In this document: positions 1 to 8,827 of the stretch, one piece after another
Numbering within the stretch: the first letter of the stretch is position 1
How the letters are laid out: each line of letters opens with the position of its first letter
From: Noviluteimonas sp052115395
GTDB lineage: Bacteria; Pseudomonadota; Gammaproteobacteria; Xanthomonadales; Xanthomonadaceae
NCBI GenBank assembly: GCA_052115395.1
Contig: JBFRGO010000001.1
Length of the DNA: 64,000 nucleotides
Strand: one strand, 5' to 3'
The notes under the pieces: generated by a model
Database searches by the model: none
What the model saw: the letters and a program-made list of their open reading frames with translations, nothing else
Told to the model about the DNA's origin: nothing
Translations under genes and position numbers: made by a program

Positions 1-560
1 GTCTTGACGACCTTGCCGTTCGCGCGGCCCTTGCGTTCGATCGTGCGCCGCAGGTGGTCGAGCGCCGGCAGCAGGTCGTCGATCACGGCCAGTTGCGCGG
101 AAACGCGGATCGCCGTGGGGATGACGTCGTTCGAACTCTGGCCGAGGTTCACGTCGTCGTTGGGATGCACGGCCTTGCCGGCCTGCGAGGCGAGCGCGGC
201 GATCACCTCGTTGGCGTTCATGTTGCTCGAGGTGCCCGAGCCGGTCTGGTAGACGTCGATCGGGAAATGCGCGTCCCACGTGCCGTCGGCCACCGCGAGC
301 GCCGCCGCGCGGATCGCCGCGGCCTGGCGCTTGGGCAGCAGGCCGAGCCCGGCGTTGACGTCGGCGGCCGCGGCCTTGATGAGCCCGAGTGCGCGGATGA
401 ACCCGCGTGGCATCGGGCGCCCCGAAATCGGGAAGTTCTGCACCGCGCGCTGGGTCTGCGCGCCCCACAGCGCGTCGGCGGGAACGCGGAGTTCGCCCAT
501 GCTGTCGTGTTCGATGCGCTCGCCGCGCTTGCCTGCCGATCGGGTGTTTCGCGTCGCCAT
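1..560 (-). CDS. fumC: Fumarate hydratase class II, N-terminal part (cut by window edge)
   Basis: Class II fumarase interconverts fumarate and malate in the citric acid cycle as a cytoplasmic homotetramer. About 186 N-terminal codons are present and the rest lies beyond the left edge. The reading frame carries family hallmarks: RIEHDSMGELRVPADALWG near the start, the substrate-site stretch GSGTSSNMNANEV, and HPNDDVNLGQSSND. The ATG at 560-558 is preceded by a good ribosome site (CAGGAG). The gene is divergent from purB with only 83 bases between the two starts, so both promoters must share that gap. It belongs to the fumarase/aspartase superfamily, as does its neighbour PurB. Class I fumarases are unrelated in sequence, so the class assignment is firm. 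Confidence 0.93.
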   Translation of the reverse strand, partial: MATRNTRSAGKRGERIEHDSMGELRVPADALWGAQTQRAVQNFPISGRPMPRGFIRALGLIKAAAADVNAGLGLLPKRQAAAIRAAALAVADGTWDAHFPIDVYQTGSGTSSNMNANEVIAALASQAGKAVHPNDDVNLGQSSNDVIPTAIRVSAQLAVIDDLLPALDHLRRTIERKGRANGKVVK

Positions 561-643
561 CTCGGGCTCCTGGGGGCGGTCGGCGGGAGCATACGCCCGC
601 AAGCGTTTAAACTTGCGCGCTCCCTGGCCCCGAAACCGCCTCG

Positions 644-2011
644 ATGACCGACGCCCCGCTGCTCGCCCTGTCCCCGCTCGACGGCCGCTATGCGGGCAAG
701 GTCGACGCGCTGCGCCCGATCTTCTCCGAGTACGGTCTGATCAAGGCGCGCGTGCGCGTGGAAGTGCAGTGGCTGCTCGCGCTGGGCGACGAAGCCGGCG
801 TCGTGGAACTGCCCGCCTTCGACGCCACCGCGCGCAAACGCCTGCAGGCCCTGGCCGACGACTTCTCCGTGGCCAACGCCGCGCGCGTCAAGGAAATCGA
901 GCGCACGACCAACCACGATGTCAAAGCGGTCGAATACTTCATCAAGGAAACGCTGAAGGACGATGCCGCCCTCGGCCCCGCGCTGGAGTTCGTCCACTTC
1001 GCCTGCACGAGCGAAGACATCAACAACCTCTCCTACGCCCTGATGTTGCGCGAAGCGCGCGACACGGTGCTGCTGCCCAAGCTCGACGCGTTGATCGGCA
1101 AGCTGCGCACGATGGCGCACGAGCACGCCGCGCTGCCGATGCTCTCGCGCACGCACGGCCAGACCGCTTCGCCGACGACGGTGGGCAAGGAAATCGCGAA
1201 CGTCCTCGCGCGCCTGGACCGCCAGCGCAGCGTGCTGGCCGCACTGCCGATGCCGGGCAAGATCAACGGCGCGGTCGGCAACTACAACGCACACGTCAGC
1301 GCGTATCCGGAAGTCGACTGGCCGAAGCTCGCGCAGGGCTTCGTCGCCTCGCTCGGCCTGGACTTCCAGCCCTACACCACGCAGATCGAGCCGCACGACG
1401 GCGTCGCCGAACTGTGCGATGCGTGCAAGCGCATCGACACCATCGCCATCGACCTGTGCCGCGACATCTGGGGCTACATCTCGCTGGGTTACTTCAAACA
1501 GGCGGTGAAGGCCGGCGAAGTGGGCAGCTCGACGATGCCGCACAAGGTCAACCCGATCGACTTCGAAAACGCCGAAGGCAACTTCGGCATCGCCAATGCG
1601 CTGTTCGAGCACTTCGCGGCGAAGCTCCCGATCAGCCGCTGGCAGCGCGACCTCACCGATTCGACGGTATTGCGCGCGCTCGGCACCGCCTTCGGCCATT
1701 CGCTGATCGGCTTCGACGCACTGCTGCGCGGCCTGAACAAGCTCAGCACGAATCCCGACCGCCTGGCCGCCGACCTCGACGCCGCGTGGGAAGTGCTCGC
1801 CGAAGCCGTGCAGACGGTGATGCGCCGCCACGGCTTGCCCAATCCGTACGAACAACTCAAGGCGCTCACGCGCGGCCAGGGCATCACGGCCGAGTCGATG
1901 AAGACCTTCATCGCCTCGCTCGACCTGCCGGAGGATGCTCGCGAGCGTCTGGCGCAACTGACGCCCGCGACCTACATCGGTCTGGCGCAACGCCTGGCGA
2001 AGGACATCTGA
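644..2011 (+). CDS. purB: Adenylosuccinate lyase
   Basis: PurB cleaves SAICAR to AICAR and adenylosuccinate to AMP, releasing fumarate in both purine steps. The 455-residue product has the usual length of the proteobacterial form. The superfamily signature GSSTMPHKVNPIDFENAEGN lies near residues 293-312. SEDINN (about 124) and SRTHGQTASPTT (about 168) carry the other conserved active-site positions. The start MTDAPLLALSPLDGRYAGKV is canonical. The gene diverges from fumC, another fumarate-handling enzyme, and is followed after 23 bases by a small VOC gene. No oddities are seen. Confidence 0.97.
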   Translation: MTDAPLLALSPLDGRYAGKVDALRPIFSEYGLIKARVRVEVQWLLALGDEAGVVELPAFDATARKRLQALADDFSVANAARVKEIERTTNHDVKAVEYFIKETLKDDAALGPALEFVHFACTSEDINNLSYALMLREARDTVLLPKLDALIGKLRTMAHEHAALPMLSRTHGQTASPTTVGKEIANVLARLDRQRSVLAALPMPGKINGAVGNYNAHVSAYPEVDWPKLAQGFVASLGLDFQPYTTQIEPHDGVAELCDACKRIDTIAIDLCRDIWGYISLGYFKQAVKAGEVGSSTMPHKVNPIDFENAEGNFGIANALFEHFAAKLPISRWQRDLTDSTVLRALGTAFGHSLIGFDALLRGLNKLSTNPDRLAADLDAAWEVLAEAVQTVMRRHGLPNPYEQLKALTRGQGITAESMKTFIASLDLPEDARERLAQLTPATYIGLAQRLAKDI

Positions 2012-2034
2012 TCGACGACAAGGGAGGTGGCGCG

Positions 2035-2436
2035 ATGCGGATGCTGGTCAACATCGACGTCCCCGAGATCGCCACGGCCGAGCGGTTCTATGGCGAAGCC
2101 TTCGGCCTGCGCCGCGGCCGCAGTTTCGGCCACGACGCATTGGAACTGCTCGGTGGCGACGTCCCGATCTACCTGCTCCACAAGGCGGCCGGCACGATCG
2201 GCGCCGGTGCCGCGGCGCGCGACTATCTGCGGCACTGGACGCCGGTGCATGTCGACGTGGTGGTCGACGACCTCGACGCTGCACTGATCCGCGCGGTGGC
2301 CGCCGGCGCGGTGCAGGAAGGCGCGGTGCGCGAAGCCGGTTGGGGACGCATCGTGCAACTGGCCGATCCGTGGGGTCACGGTTGGTGCCTGCTGCAATTC
2401 CTCGGCCGCGGTTACGACGAGATCGCTACGCAATGA
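2035..2436 (+). CDS. VOC-superfamily (glyoxalase/bleomycin-resistance fold) protein
   Basis: A 133-residue protein of the vicinal oxygen chelate superfamily. It starts MRMLVNIDVPEIATAERFYG and shows the paired beta-alpha-beta modules, with VHVDVVVDDLDAAL opening the second half and LADPWGHGWCLLQF closing it. Members bind a metal and act as glyoxalases, dioxygenases or resistance proteins; the substrate cannot be read from the sequence. A strong ribosome site (AGGGAGGTGG) precedes the ATG at 2035. The stop overlaps the start of the next gene (ATGA), which argues for one transcript with the cupin oxygenase. It is unrelated in close sequence to the second VOC protein at 29 kb. Confidence 0.85.
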   Translation: MRMLVNIDVPEIATAERFYGEAFGLRRGRSFGHDALELLGGDVPIYLLHKAAGTIGAGAAARDYLRHWTPVHVDVVVDDLDAALIRAVAAGAVQEGAVREAGWGRIVQLADPWGHGWCLLQFLGRGYDEIATQ

Positions 2437-3671
2437 AACGCACGAAGAGCACCCCTCCCCGACCCTCCCCTGTCAAAACAGGGGAGGGAGTGCGGCCGTT
2501 GGAAGTTGATGGGACGCATCAGCCGCCGCTGGGCATGCCGCCCGAGGTGTTCCTGCGCGATTACTGGCAAAAACGCCCCTTGCTCATCCGCAATGCGTTT
2601 CCCGGTTTCGTCTCGCCGATCGCACCGGAAGACCTCGCGGGCCTGGCGTGCGAAGAAGCGGCGTTGTCGCGGCTGATCGCGCACGACCGCGCCGGCGATT
2701 CGTGGATGGTGCGGCACGGGCCCTTCGACGAAGAATTGTTCCCGCAACTGGGCGATCACGATTGGACCTTGCTGGTGCAGGACGTCGACAAGTGGGACGC
2801 CGATGTCGCGGCCTTGCTGCCGGCCTTCGGCTTCCTGCCGCGCTGGCGTATCGACGACATCATGGTGTCCTTTGCGGCCACCGGCGGCTCGGTCGGCGCG
2901 CACGTCGACCAGTACGACGTGTTCCTGCTGCAGGCGCATGGCCATCGCCGCTGGCAGATCGATGCGGGCGACAAACCCGACATCGCGTTCCGCGACGATG
3001 TCGAACTGAAGTTGCTGCGCGATTTCAACCCGACGCACGACTGGATCCTCGCGCCCGGCGACATGCTCTACCTCCCGCCCGGCGTACCGCACCACGGCGT
3101 GGCCGAGGATCCGTGCCTGACCTTCTCCATCGGCATGCGCGCGCCGTCCACGGCCGAGTTGCTCGGCGATTTCGTCGACACGCTCGCCGCCGACGCCGAC
3201 GAATCGCTGCGCTACGCCGATCCCGACCTCGCCGTCCCGTCGGATCCGAACGAAATCGACGCCGCCGCGATGGACCGCGCCGTCGCCGCGCTCAATGCCC
3301 TGCGCATGAACGACCCCGAGCGCCTGGGCGATTGGTTCGCGCGTTTCGCCACGCTCTACCGCGCCGCCGGCGAAGTGCAGCCGCCCGACGCCACGCCCTC
3401 GCGCATCGAACTGGAGTGGGACCTGGGCCAGGGCGCACGCCTGTCGCGCCATCCGTGGTCCCGCGCGGTGTGGCGCCGCGCCGGCAAGGGCGCGCATCTG
3501 TTCGTCAGCGGCCTGGCCTTCGCGATGCCCGTGAAGGACGCGAAGACATTGGCCGGCGCCGACGCGCTGGAAGGCCGGCAGTACACGTCCCTCTCGCAGG
3601 CCGGACGCGATGCGGTCTTTGCGTTGGTGGAAGCAGGGCACTACCGGATGCTGATCGACGAGGACGAGTGA
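2433..3671 (+). CDS. roxA: Ribosomal protein uL16 arginine hydroxylase (RoxA/YcfD-type JmjC oxygenase)
   Basis: A JmjC/cupin Fe(II)- and 2-oxoglutarate-dependent oxygenase. The E. coli homologue YcfD hydroxylates an arginine of ribosomal protein L16. The iron triad is visible: H157 and D159 in GAHVDQYDVF, and a distal histidine in PPGVPHHGVA (H220/H221), counted from 2433. Substrate-fold motifs WRIDDIMVSF and YWQKRPLLIR match the family, and a C-terminal winged-helix region follows. The ATG at 2433 overlaps the VOC stop (ATGA). Residues 5-21 are encoded by a palindromic repeat and look non-native, so a later start (GTG 2490 or ATG 2535) may be the real one; E. coli YcfD begins at the equivalent of about residue 33. 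The GNAT gene follows immediately. Confidence 0.88.
   Translation: MKRTKSTPPRPSPVKTGEGVRPLEVDGTHQPPLGMPPEVFLRDYWQKRPLLIRNAFPGFVSPIAPEDLAGLACEEAALSRLIAHDRAGDSWMVRHGPFDEELFPQLGDHDWTLLVQDVDKWDADVAALLPAFGFLPRWRIDDIMVSFAATGGSVGAHVDQYDVFLLQAHGHRRWQIDAGDKPDIAFRDDVELKLLRDFNPTHDWILAPGDMLYLPPGVPHHGVAEDPCLTFSIGMRAPSTAELLGDFVDTLAADADESLRYADPDLAVPSDPNEIDAAAMDRAVAALNALRMNDPERLGDWFARFATLYRAAGEVQPPDATPSRIELEWDLGQGARLSRHPWSRAVWRRAGKGAHLFVSGLAFAMPVKDAKTLAGADALEGRQYTSLSQAGRDAVFALVEAGHYRMLIDEDE
2453..2488. repeat. Palindromic repeat (CCCTCCCC family) inside the 5' end of roxA
   Basis: Perfect 11-base arms CCCTCCCCTGT (2463-2473) and ACAGGGGAGGG (2478-2488) flank a four-base CAAA loop. A further CCTCCCC copy sits at 2454-2460. 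A similar, imperfect C/G-rich hairpin (ACCTCTCC/GGGGAGGT, 13194-13213) lies just after the PilH-like gene. This looks like a dispersed intergenic hairpin that has landed at, or been read into, the start of an open reading frame. Confidence 0.6.
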
Positions 3672-3676
3672 CCGCC

Positions 3677-4594
3677 ATGGACAGCGAGCCCAGCCAACCC
3701 TTCCGTATCGAGGCCGTCGAGTACGAAGCGGCCCTCAACCAGCTGCGCGCGGTGCGCGAAATCGTGTTCGTCGAAGAGCAGCAGGTCCCGCTCGAGCTGG
3801 AATGGGATGAACTCGACCCGCACTGTGTGCACGTGCTCGCGCGCGCGCTCGACGGCACGCCCATCGGCACCGGCCGCCTGACGCCGGAGCACAAGATCGG
3901 CCGCATGGCGGTCCTGCGCGAATGGCGCGGCAAGGGCGTGGGCGATGCGATGCTGCTGGCGCTGATCGAGCAGGCCAGGCAGCGCGGGTGGCGCGAGATT
4001 TCCCTCCACGCGCAGACCCCGGCGATCCCCTTCTACCTCCGCCACGGCTTCCTGCCCTACGGCGAGCGCTTCTGGGAAGCGGGCATCGAGCATCAATCCA
4101 TGCGCCGCATGCTCGGCGGCCCGGCGGCGGTGGAACATCGCGATGCGGCGATCGAGACCATCGTGGACATCGTGCGCGACGCCCGCCGCAGCCTGTGGCT
4201 CTACTCCCGCGACCTGGACCCGGGCCTGTTCGATGCGCCGCCGGTGATCGACGCGCTGCGCCGCTTCGGCACCGCCGGGCGCGGCAACGAGCTGCGGGTG
4301 CTGCTGCAGGATGCGGCCGCCCCGCAACGCGGGCACGCGCCGCTGCTCGCGCTGGCCCAGCGCCTGCCCAGCGTCTTCCTGTTCCGCGAAGTCGACGATC
4401 CGGTCGACAAGGCCTACCCCTCCGCCTACCTGGCCAACGACCTCGGCGGTTATTACTTCCGCGCCCTGGGCCACCGCTTCGACGGCGAGGCCGATCTCCA
4501 TGCGCCGGGCCGCGCGCGGCAGTTGCGCGGGGCGTTCATGGCGGTGTGGGAACGCGCGCGACCGGTGAGCGAGTACCGCGCATTGGGCATCTGA
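3677..4594 (+). CDS. GNAT N-acetyltransferase fused to a DUF7931-type C-terminal domain
   Basis: 305 residues. The first ~145 residues are a GNAT acetyltransferase: VREIVFVEEQQVPLELEWDE at the start, the acetyl-CoA loop RMAVLREWRGKGVGDAML, and AIPFYLRHGFLPYGERFWE at the end of the fold. Residues ~150-305 form a separate domain (IETIVDIVRDARRSLWLYSR ... HAPGRARQLRGAFMAVWERA) reminiscent of phospholipase-D-like or DUF7931 modules, without an HKD motif. The acceptor substrate is unknown. A GTG at 3668 in the same frame would overlap the roxA stop (GTGA), giving three extra residues; ATG 3677 is used here. Its position directly after RoxA suggests a shared transcript, and a ribosome- or protein-directed acetylation role is only a guess. 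Confidence 0.82.
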   Translation: MDSEPSQPFRIEAVEYEAALNQLRAVREIVFVEEQQVPLELEWDELDPHCVHVLARALDGTPIGTGRLTPEHKIGRMAVLREWRGKGVGDAMLLALIEQARQRGWREISLHAQTPAIPFYLRHGFLPYGERFWEAGIEHQSMRRMLGGPAAVEHRDAAIETIVDIVRDARRSLWLYSRDLDPGLFDAPPVIDALRRFGTAGRGNELRVLLQDAAAPQRGHAPLLALAQRLPSVFLFREVDDPVDKAYPSAYLANDLGGYYFRALGHRFDGEADLHAPGRARQLRGAFMAVWERARPVSEYRALGI

Positions 4595-4641
4595 CGCGTC
4601 CCATCGTGTTCATTTGGGTGCAGGGCTCTGTTTCGCAGGGC

Positions 4642-4647
4642 TATAAT
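4642..4647 (+). promoter_or_regulatory. Perfect -10 hexamer upstream of sucA
   Basis: TATAAT lies 89 bases upstream of the preferred sucA start in an otherwise GC-rich gap. No convincing -35 box is found at 16-18 bases, so either an activator is needed or the match is fortuitous. Confidence 0.4.
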
Positions 4648-4730
4648 TCCCGGCCTTTCGCGCCTCGTTCGCCTGATCGGACTTGAGCGCGCGCCCGCTT
4701 GCCCCCATCGAAGAGCTTCCCGACCGCATT

Positions 4731-7574
4731 GTGGACAGTCTCCTGAAGCAGTTTGCGCAGTCCTCCCAACTCGGCGCCAACGCCGCCTATCTCGAGGACC
4801 TGTACGAGCAGTACCTGGTCTCCCCCGAGTCGGTCGGGCCGAAATGGAAATCGTATTTCGACGGCCTCAAGGGCCGCGAAGCCGGTGACGTCCCCCACAG
4901 CGTGGTGATGGAACAGGTCGCCGAAGCCGGTCGTCGCGCCGCGCGCGGCCTGCTCGACGCACCCGCCGCCACCGGCGCGGGCGATGCCCGCGAGCGCTCG
5001 GTCGGCCGCCTGATCACCGCCTACCGCTCGCGCGGCCACCTGCAGGCCAACCTCGATCCCCTCGGCATGGCCGTGAAACCCGATGCGCCCGACCTGGCGC
5101 TGGGCTTCCACCACCTGTCCGAAGGCGACCTCGACGCCGAGTTCTCCACCGGCGGCCTGGCCGGCAAGCCGCGCATGAAGTTGCGCGACATCGTCGGCGT
5201 GCTCAAGTCCACCTACACCGGCCCGATCGGCGTGGAATACATGCACATCACCGACGTCGAACAACGTCGCTGGATGCAGGAACGCCTGGAAACCGCGGGC
5301 GGCAACTACGGCCGCACGCCCGAGCAGAAGGCCCGGATCCTGGAGCGCCTCACCGCCGCCGAAGGCCTGGAGCGTTATCTCCACACCAAGTACGTCGGCC
5401 AGAAGCGCTTCTCGCTGGAAGGCGGCGACAGCCTGATCCCGATGCTCGACGTGATCATCCGTCGCGGCGGCGGGGACGGCGTGCGCGAAGTCGTGATGGG
5501 CATGGCCCACCGCGGCCGCCTCAACGTGCTGGTCAACACGCTCGGCAAGCCGCCGCGCAAGCTGTTCGACGAATTCGAAGGCAAGTTCGAACACGACGAC
5601 CGCGCGCACTCGGGCGACGTGAAGTACCACATGGGCTTCTCCGCCGACGTCGCCTCCTCCGGCGGCCCGGTGCACCTGGCCCTCGCGTTCAATCCCTCGC
5701 ACCTGGAAATCGTGGATCCGGTGGTCGTCGGTTCGGTGCGTTCGCGCCAGATGCGCCGCAAGGACACCGAGCGCAAGTCCGTCCTGCCGATCCTGATGCA
5801 CGGCGACGCCGCGTTCGCCGGCCAGGGCGTGGTGATGGAACTGTTCCAGATGTCGCAGGCCCGCGGCTTCAACGTCGGCGGCACGCTGCACATCGTCATC
5901 AACAACCAGGTCGGTTTCACCACCAGCGCCGCCGAAGACGCGCGCTCGACGTTGTACTGCACGGACGTGGCCAAGATGGTCGGCGCGCCGGTGCTGCACG
6001 TGAACGGCGACGACCCCGAAGCCGTCGCCTTCGTCGCCGAGCTTGCCTACGACTTCCGCCAGCGCTTCCTCAAGGATGTCGTGGTCGACCTGGTCTGCTA
6101 TCGCCGCCACGGCCACAACGAAGCCGACGAACCGGCCGCCACGCAGCCGCTGATGTACCAGAAGATCCGCGCGATGAAGACTACGCGCGAGCTCTACGCC
6201 GCGCGCCTGGACGCCGCGGGCGACATCAAGGCCGATCAGTCGCAGGCGCTGGTCGACGCGTATCGCAACAAGCTTGATGCCGGCGAAGTCACCACCGAAG
6301 TGGTCGAGGTCACCAGCGACGAGTTCGCCGTCGATTGGTCGCGCTTCAAGGGCAAGCTGTCCGACCCGGTCGACACGAAGGTGGCGCGCAAGCAGATCGA
6401 CAAGCTCGCCGCGCAGATCAACACGATCCCCGACACGGTCAAGCTGCATCCGCGCGTTGCGAAGATCTACGAAGACCGCCGCAAGATGGCGGCCGGCGAA
6501 CTCCCGGGCGACTGGGGTTTCGCGGAAAACCTCGCCTACGCCACGCTGCTCACCGAAGGCAACAAGCTGCGCCTGGTCGGCCAGGACTGCGGCCGCGGCA
6601 CGTTCTTCCACCGCCACGCGATCCTGCACGACCAGAACACCGACGCCTATTACCTGCCGCTGCGCGAACTGGTCGCGGACAAGAAGGACGTCGCGATCAT
6701 CGACTCGCTGCTCAGCGAGGAAGCGGTGATGGCGTTCGAATACGGCTACGCCACCGCCGATCCCATGACGCTGGACATCTGGGAAGCGCAGTTCGGCGAC
6801 TTCGCCAACGGCGCGCAGGTGGTCATTGACCAGTTCCTGTCCTCGGGCGAAGCCAAGTGGGGCCGCCTCTGCGGTCTTGCGCTGTTCCTGCCGCATGGCT
6901 ACGAAGGCCAGGGGCCGGAGCACAGCTCCGCGCGCCTGGAACGCTTCCTGCAGTTGTGCGCGCTCGACAACATGGTCGTCTGCACGCCGACCACGCCGGC
7001 GCAGGCTTTCCACATGATCCGCCGCCAGCAGCGCATGGATACGCGCAAGCCGCTCGTGGTCATGACGCCCAAGTCGCTGCTGCGCCACAAGCTCGCGGTG
7101 TCCTCGCTGGACGAACTGGCGAACGGCAAGTTCCAGGAACTCATTCCCGCCAGCAACATCCCGTCCAAGGCCGCCGACCTGAAGAAGGTCAAGCGCGTCG
7201 TCGTGTGCGGCGGCAAGGTGTATTACGACCTGATCGAAGAAGCGCAGAAGCGCGCGATCACCGACGTGGCGATCGTGCGCGTCGAACAGTTGTATCCCTT
7301 CCCGCGCGCGCAACTGGCCGCCGAACTGCAACGCTTCCCGTCGGCCACCGAAGTGGTGTGGTGCCAGGAAGAGCCGCAGAACCAGGGTGCGTGGTACCAG
7401 ATCCAGCACCACCTGCGTTTCTGCCTGCAGCCCAAGCAGACGCTCAATTACGCCGGCCGCCTGCGCTCGCCCTCGCCCGCGGCGGGCCATCTTGCCGAAC
7501 ACGTCGCCGAGCAGACCGCGCTCGTCGCCGATGCACTGGTCAATCCCGTGCATGGCGACGCGTGCCCGGAATGA
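4731..7574 (+). CDS. sucA: 2-oxoglutarate dehydrogenase E1 component
   Basis: SucA is the thiamine-diphosphate-dependent E1 enzyme that decarboxylates 2-oxoglutarate and passes the succinyl group to the lipoyl domain of SucB. The product is 947 residues from GTG 4731 (E. coli: 933). Visible motifs are the N-terminal E2-binding helix LLKQFAQSSQLGANAAYLED, the TPP/Mg region HGDAAFAGQGVVMEL with NNQVGFTT, RRHGHNEADEP, and the C-terminal YEGQGPEHSSARLERFLQL. GTG 4731 is chosen because the family begins with the (V/M)DxLLKQFAQSS helix. A TTG at 4683 would add 16 weakly conserved residues, and neither start has a strong ribosome site. First gene of a sucA-sucB-lpdA operon. Confidence 0.95.
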   Translation: MDSLLKQFAQSSQLGANAAYLEDLYEQYLVSPESVGPKWKSYFDGLKGREAGDVPHSVVMEQVAEAGRRAARGLLDAPAATGAGDARERSVGRLITAYRSRGHLQANLDPLGMAVKPDAPDLALGFHHLSEGDLDAEFSTGGLAGKPRMKLRDIVGVLKSTYTGPIGVEYMHITDVEQRRWMQERLETAGGNYGRTPEQKARILERLTAAEGLERYLHTKYVGQKRFSLEGGDSLIPMLDVIIRRGGGDGVREVVMGMAHRGRLNVLVNTLGKPPRKLFDEFEGKFEHDDRAHSGDVKYHMGFSADVASSGGPVHLALAFNPSHLEIVDPVVVGSVRSRQMRRKDTERKSVLPILMHGDAAFAGQGVVMELFQMSQARGFNVGGTLHIVINNQVGFTTSAAEDARSTLYCTDVAKMVGAPVLHVNGDDPEAVAFVAELAYDFRQRFLKDVVVDLVCYRRHGHNEADEPAATQPLMYQKIRAMKTTRELYAARLDAAGDIKADQSQALVDAYRNKLDAGEVTTEVVEVTSDEFAVDWSRFKGKLSDPVDTKVARKQIDKLAAQINTIPDTVKLHPRVAKIYEDRRKMAAGELPGDWGFAENLAYATLLTEGNKLRLVGQDCGRGTFFHRHAILHDQNTDAYYLPLRELVADKKDVAIIDSLLSEEAVMAFEYGYATADPMTLDIWEAQFGDFANGAQVVIDQFLSSGEAKWGRLCGLALFLPHGYEGQGPEHSSARLERFLQLCALDNMVVCTPTTPAQAFHMIRRQQRMDTRKPLVVMTPKSLLRHKLAVSSLDELANGKFQELIPASNIPSKAADLKKVKRVVVCGGKVYYDLIEEAQKRAITDVAIVRVEQLYPFPRAQLAAELQRFPSATEVVWCQEEPQNQGAWYQIQHHLRFCLQPKQTLNYAGRLRSPSPAAGHLAEHVAEQTALVADALVNPVHGDACPE

Positions 7575-7610
7575 TCGCTCGCACCCCTCATCGAACCCAG
7601 GACGCCTGAT

Positions 7611-8822
7611 ATGGCCATCGAAGTCAAAGTTCCGGTCCTTCCCGAATCCGTTTCCGACGCGACCATCGCCAGCTGGCACAAGAAGGCCGGCGAGGCGGTC
7701 AAGCGCGACGAAAACCTGCTGGACCTGGAGACCGACAAGGTCGTGCTGGAAGTCCCCTCGCCCGTCGATGGCGTGCTGAAGGAAATCAAGTTCGAAGAAG
7801 GCGCGACGGTGACCTCGCAACAGGTCATCGCCGTGATCGAGGAAGGCGCCGCTGCCGCCGCCACGCCGGCGAAGGCCGAAGCACCGAAGGCCGAAGCCCC
7901 GAAGGCCGAAGCGCCGAAGGCTGCCGCCGCCCCCGCCGCGCCTGCGAAGGCCGCGCCGGCACCGGCCGCCGCCACCGGCGAACTCCCGCCGGGCGCGCGC
8001 TTCACCGCCGCCTCCGAAGGCATCGATCCGGCGCAGGTCGAAGGCACCGGCCGCCGCGGCGCGGTGACCAAGGAAGACCTTGTCAACTACGCGAAGGCCG
8101 GCGGCACCGTCGCCGCCTCCGCGCGCCCGGAACAGCGCGTGCCGATGACGCGCATGCGCGCGCGCATCGCCGAGCGCCTGATGCAGTCGAAGAACTCCAT
8201 CGCCATGCTGACCTCCTTCAACGAGGTCAACCTCGCGAAGGTCATGCAGATGCGCAAGGACCTGGGCGAACAGTTCGAGAAGGCCAACGGCATCAAGCTC
8301 GGCTTCATGAGCTTCTTCGCCAAGGCCGCCGCCAACGCGCTCGCGCGCCACCCGGCCGTCAACGCGTCGGTCGACGGCAACGACGTGATCTACCACGGCT
8401 ACGCCGACATCTCGATCGCGGTGTCGACCGAGAAGGGCCTGGTCACGCCGGTGCTGCGCAACGTCGAACGCATGGGCTTCGCCGAAATCGAAGCGGGCAT
8501 CGCGGCGTACGCGAAGGCCGCGCGCGAAGGTGGCCTGAAGCTGGAAGACCTGCAGGGCGGCACGTTCACGATCACCAACGGCGGCACCTTCGGTTCGCTG
8601 ATGTCCACGCCGATCGTCAACCCGCCGCAGAGCGCGATCCTCGGCATGCACGCCATCAAGGAACGCGCGATCGTCGAGAACGGCGCCGTCGTCGCCGCGC
8701 CGATGATGTACATCGCGCTGAGCTACGACCACCGCATCATCGACGGCAAGGACGCGGTGCTCTTCCTGGTCGACATCAAGAACCAGCTCGAAAATCCGCA
8801 CCGCATGCTGTTGGGGATGTAA
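7611..8822 (+). CDS. sucB: Dihydrolipoyllysine-residue succinyltransferase (E2 of 2-oxoglutarate dehydrogenase)
   Basis: 403 residues. SucB forms the 24-subunit E2 core and moves the succinyl group to CoA. Domain order: one lipoyl domain (1-77, with the lipoylated lysine in LETDKVVLEV), an alanine/proline/lysine-rich swinging linker (about 80-125) containing three KAEAP repeats, an E1/E3-binding domain around ARFTAASEGIDPAQVEGTGR, and the catalytic domain ending in SYDHRIIDGKDAVLFL with the H-x3-D-G active site. It begins 36 bases after sucA, and lpdA follows after 5 bases. Length and motifs are normal. Confidence 0.97.
   Translation: MAIEVKVPVLPESVSDATIASWHKKAGEAVKRDENLLDLETDKVVLEVPSPVDGVLKEIKFEEGATVTSQQVIAVIEEGAAAAATPAKAEAPKAEAPKAEAPKAAAAPAAPAKAAPAPAAATGELPPGARFTAASEGIDPAQVEGTGRRGAVTKEDLVNYAKAGGTVAASARPEQRVPMTRMRARIAERLMQSKNSIAMLTSFNEVNLAKVMQMRKDLGEQFEKANGIKLGFMSFFAKAAANALARHPAVNASVDGNDVIYHGYADISIAVSTEKGLVTPVLRNVERMGFAEIEAGIAAYAKAAREGGLKLEDLQGGTFTITNGGTFGSLMSTPIVNPPQSAILGMHAIKERAIVENGAVVAAPMMYIALSYDHRIIDGKDAVLFLVDIKNQLENPHRMLLGM
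7872..7916. repeat. Three tandem 15-base units encoding KAEAP in the SucB linker
   Basis: Units at 7872-7886, 7887-7901 and 7902-7916 share the pattern AAGGCCGAAGCNCCG. They encode the flexible linker between the lipoyl and E1/E3-binding domains. Near-identity at DNA level suggests recent slippage, and copy number may vary between strains. Confidence 0.75.
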
Positions 8823-8827
8823 TCGAC

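Noticed and set aside
4683..4730. TTG start for sucA, 16 codons upstream
   Set aside because: Family members begin at the DxLLKQFAQSS helix; the extra residues are not typical. It is kept as an alternative only.
4641..8801. A very long open frame antisense to sucA and sucB (over 1300 codons)
   Set aside because: It is complementary to well-supported genes and arises because GC-rich codons rarely give stops on the other strand; the translation has no recognisable domain.
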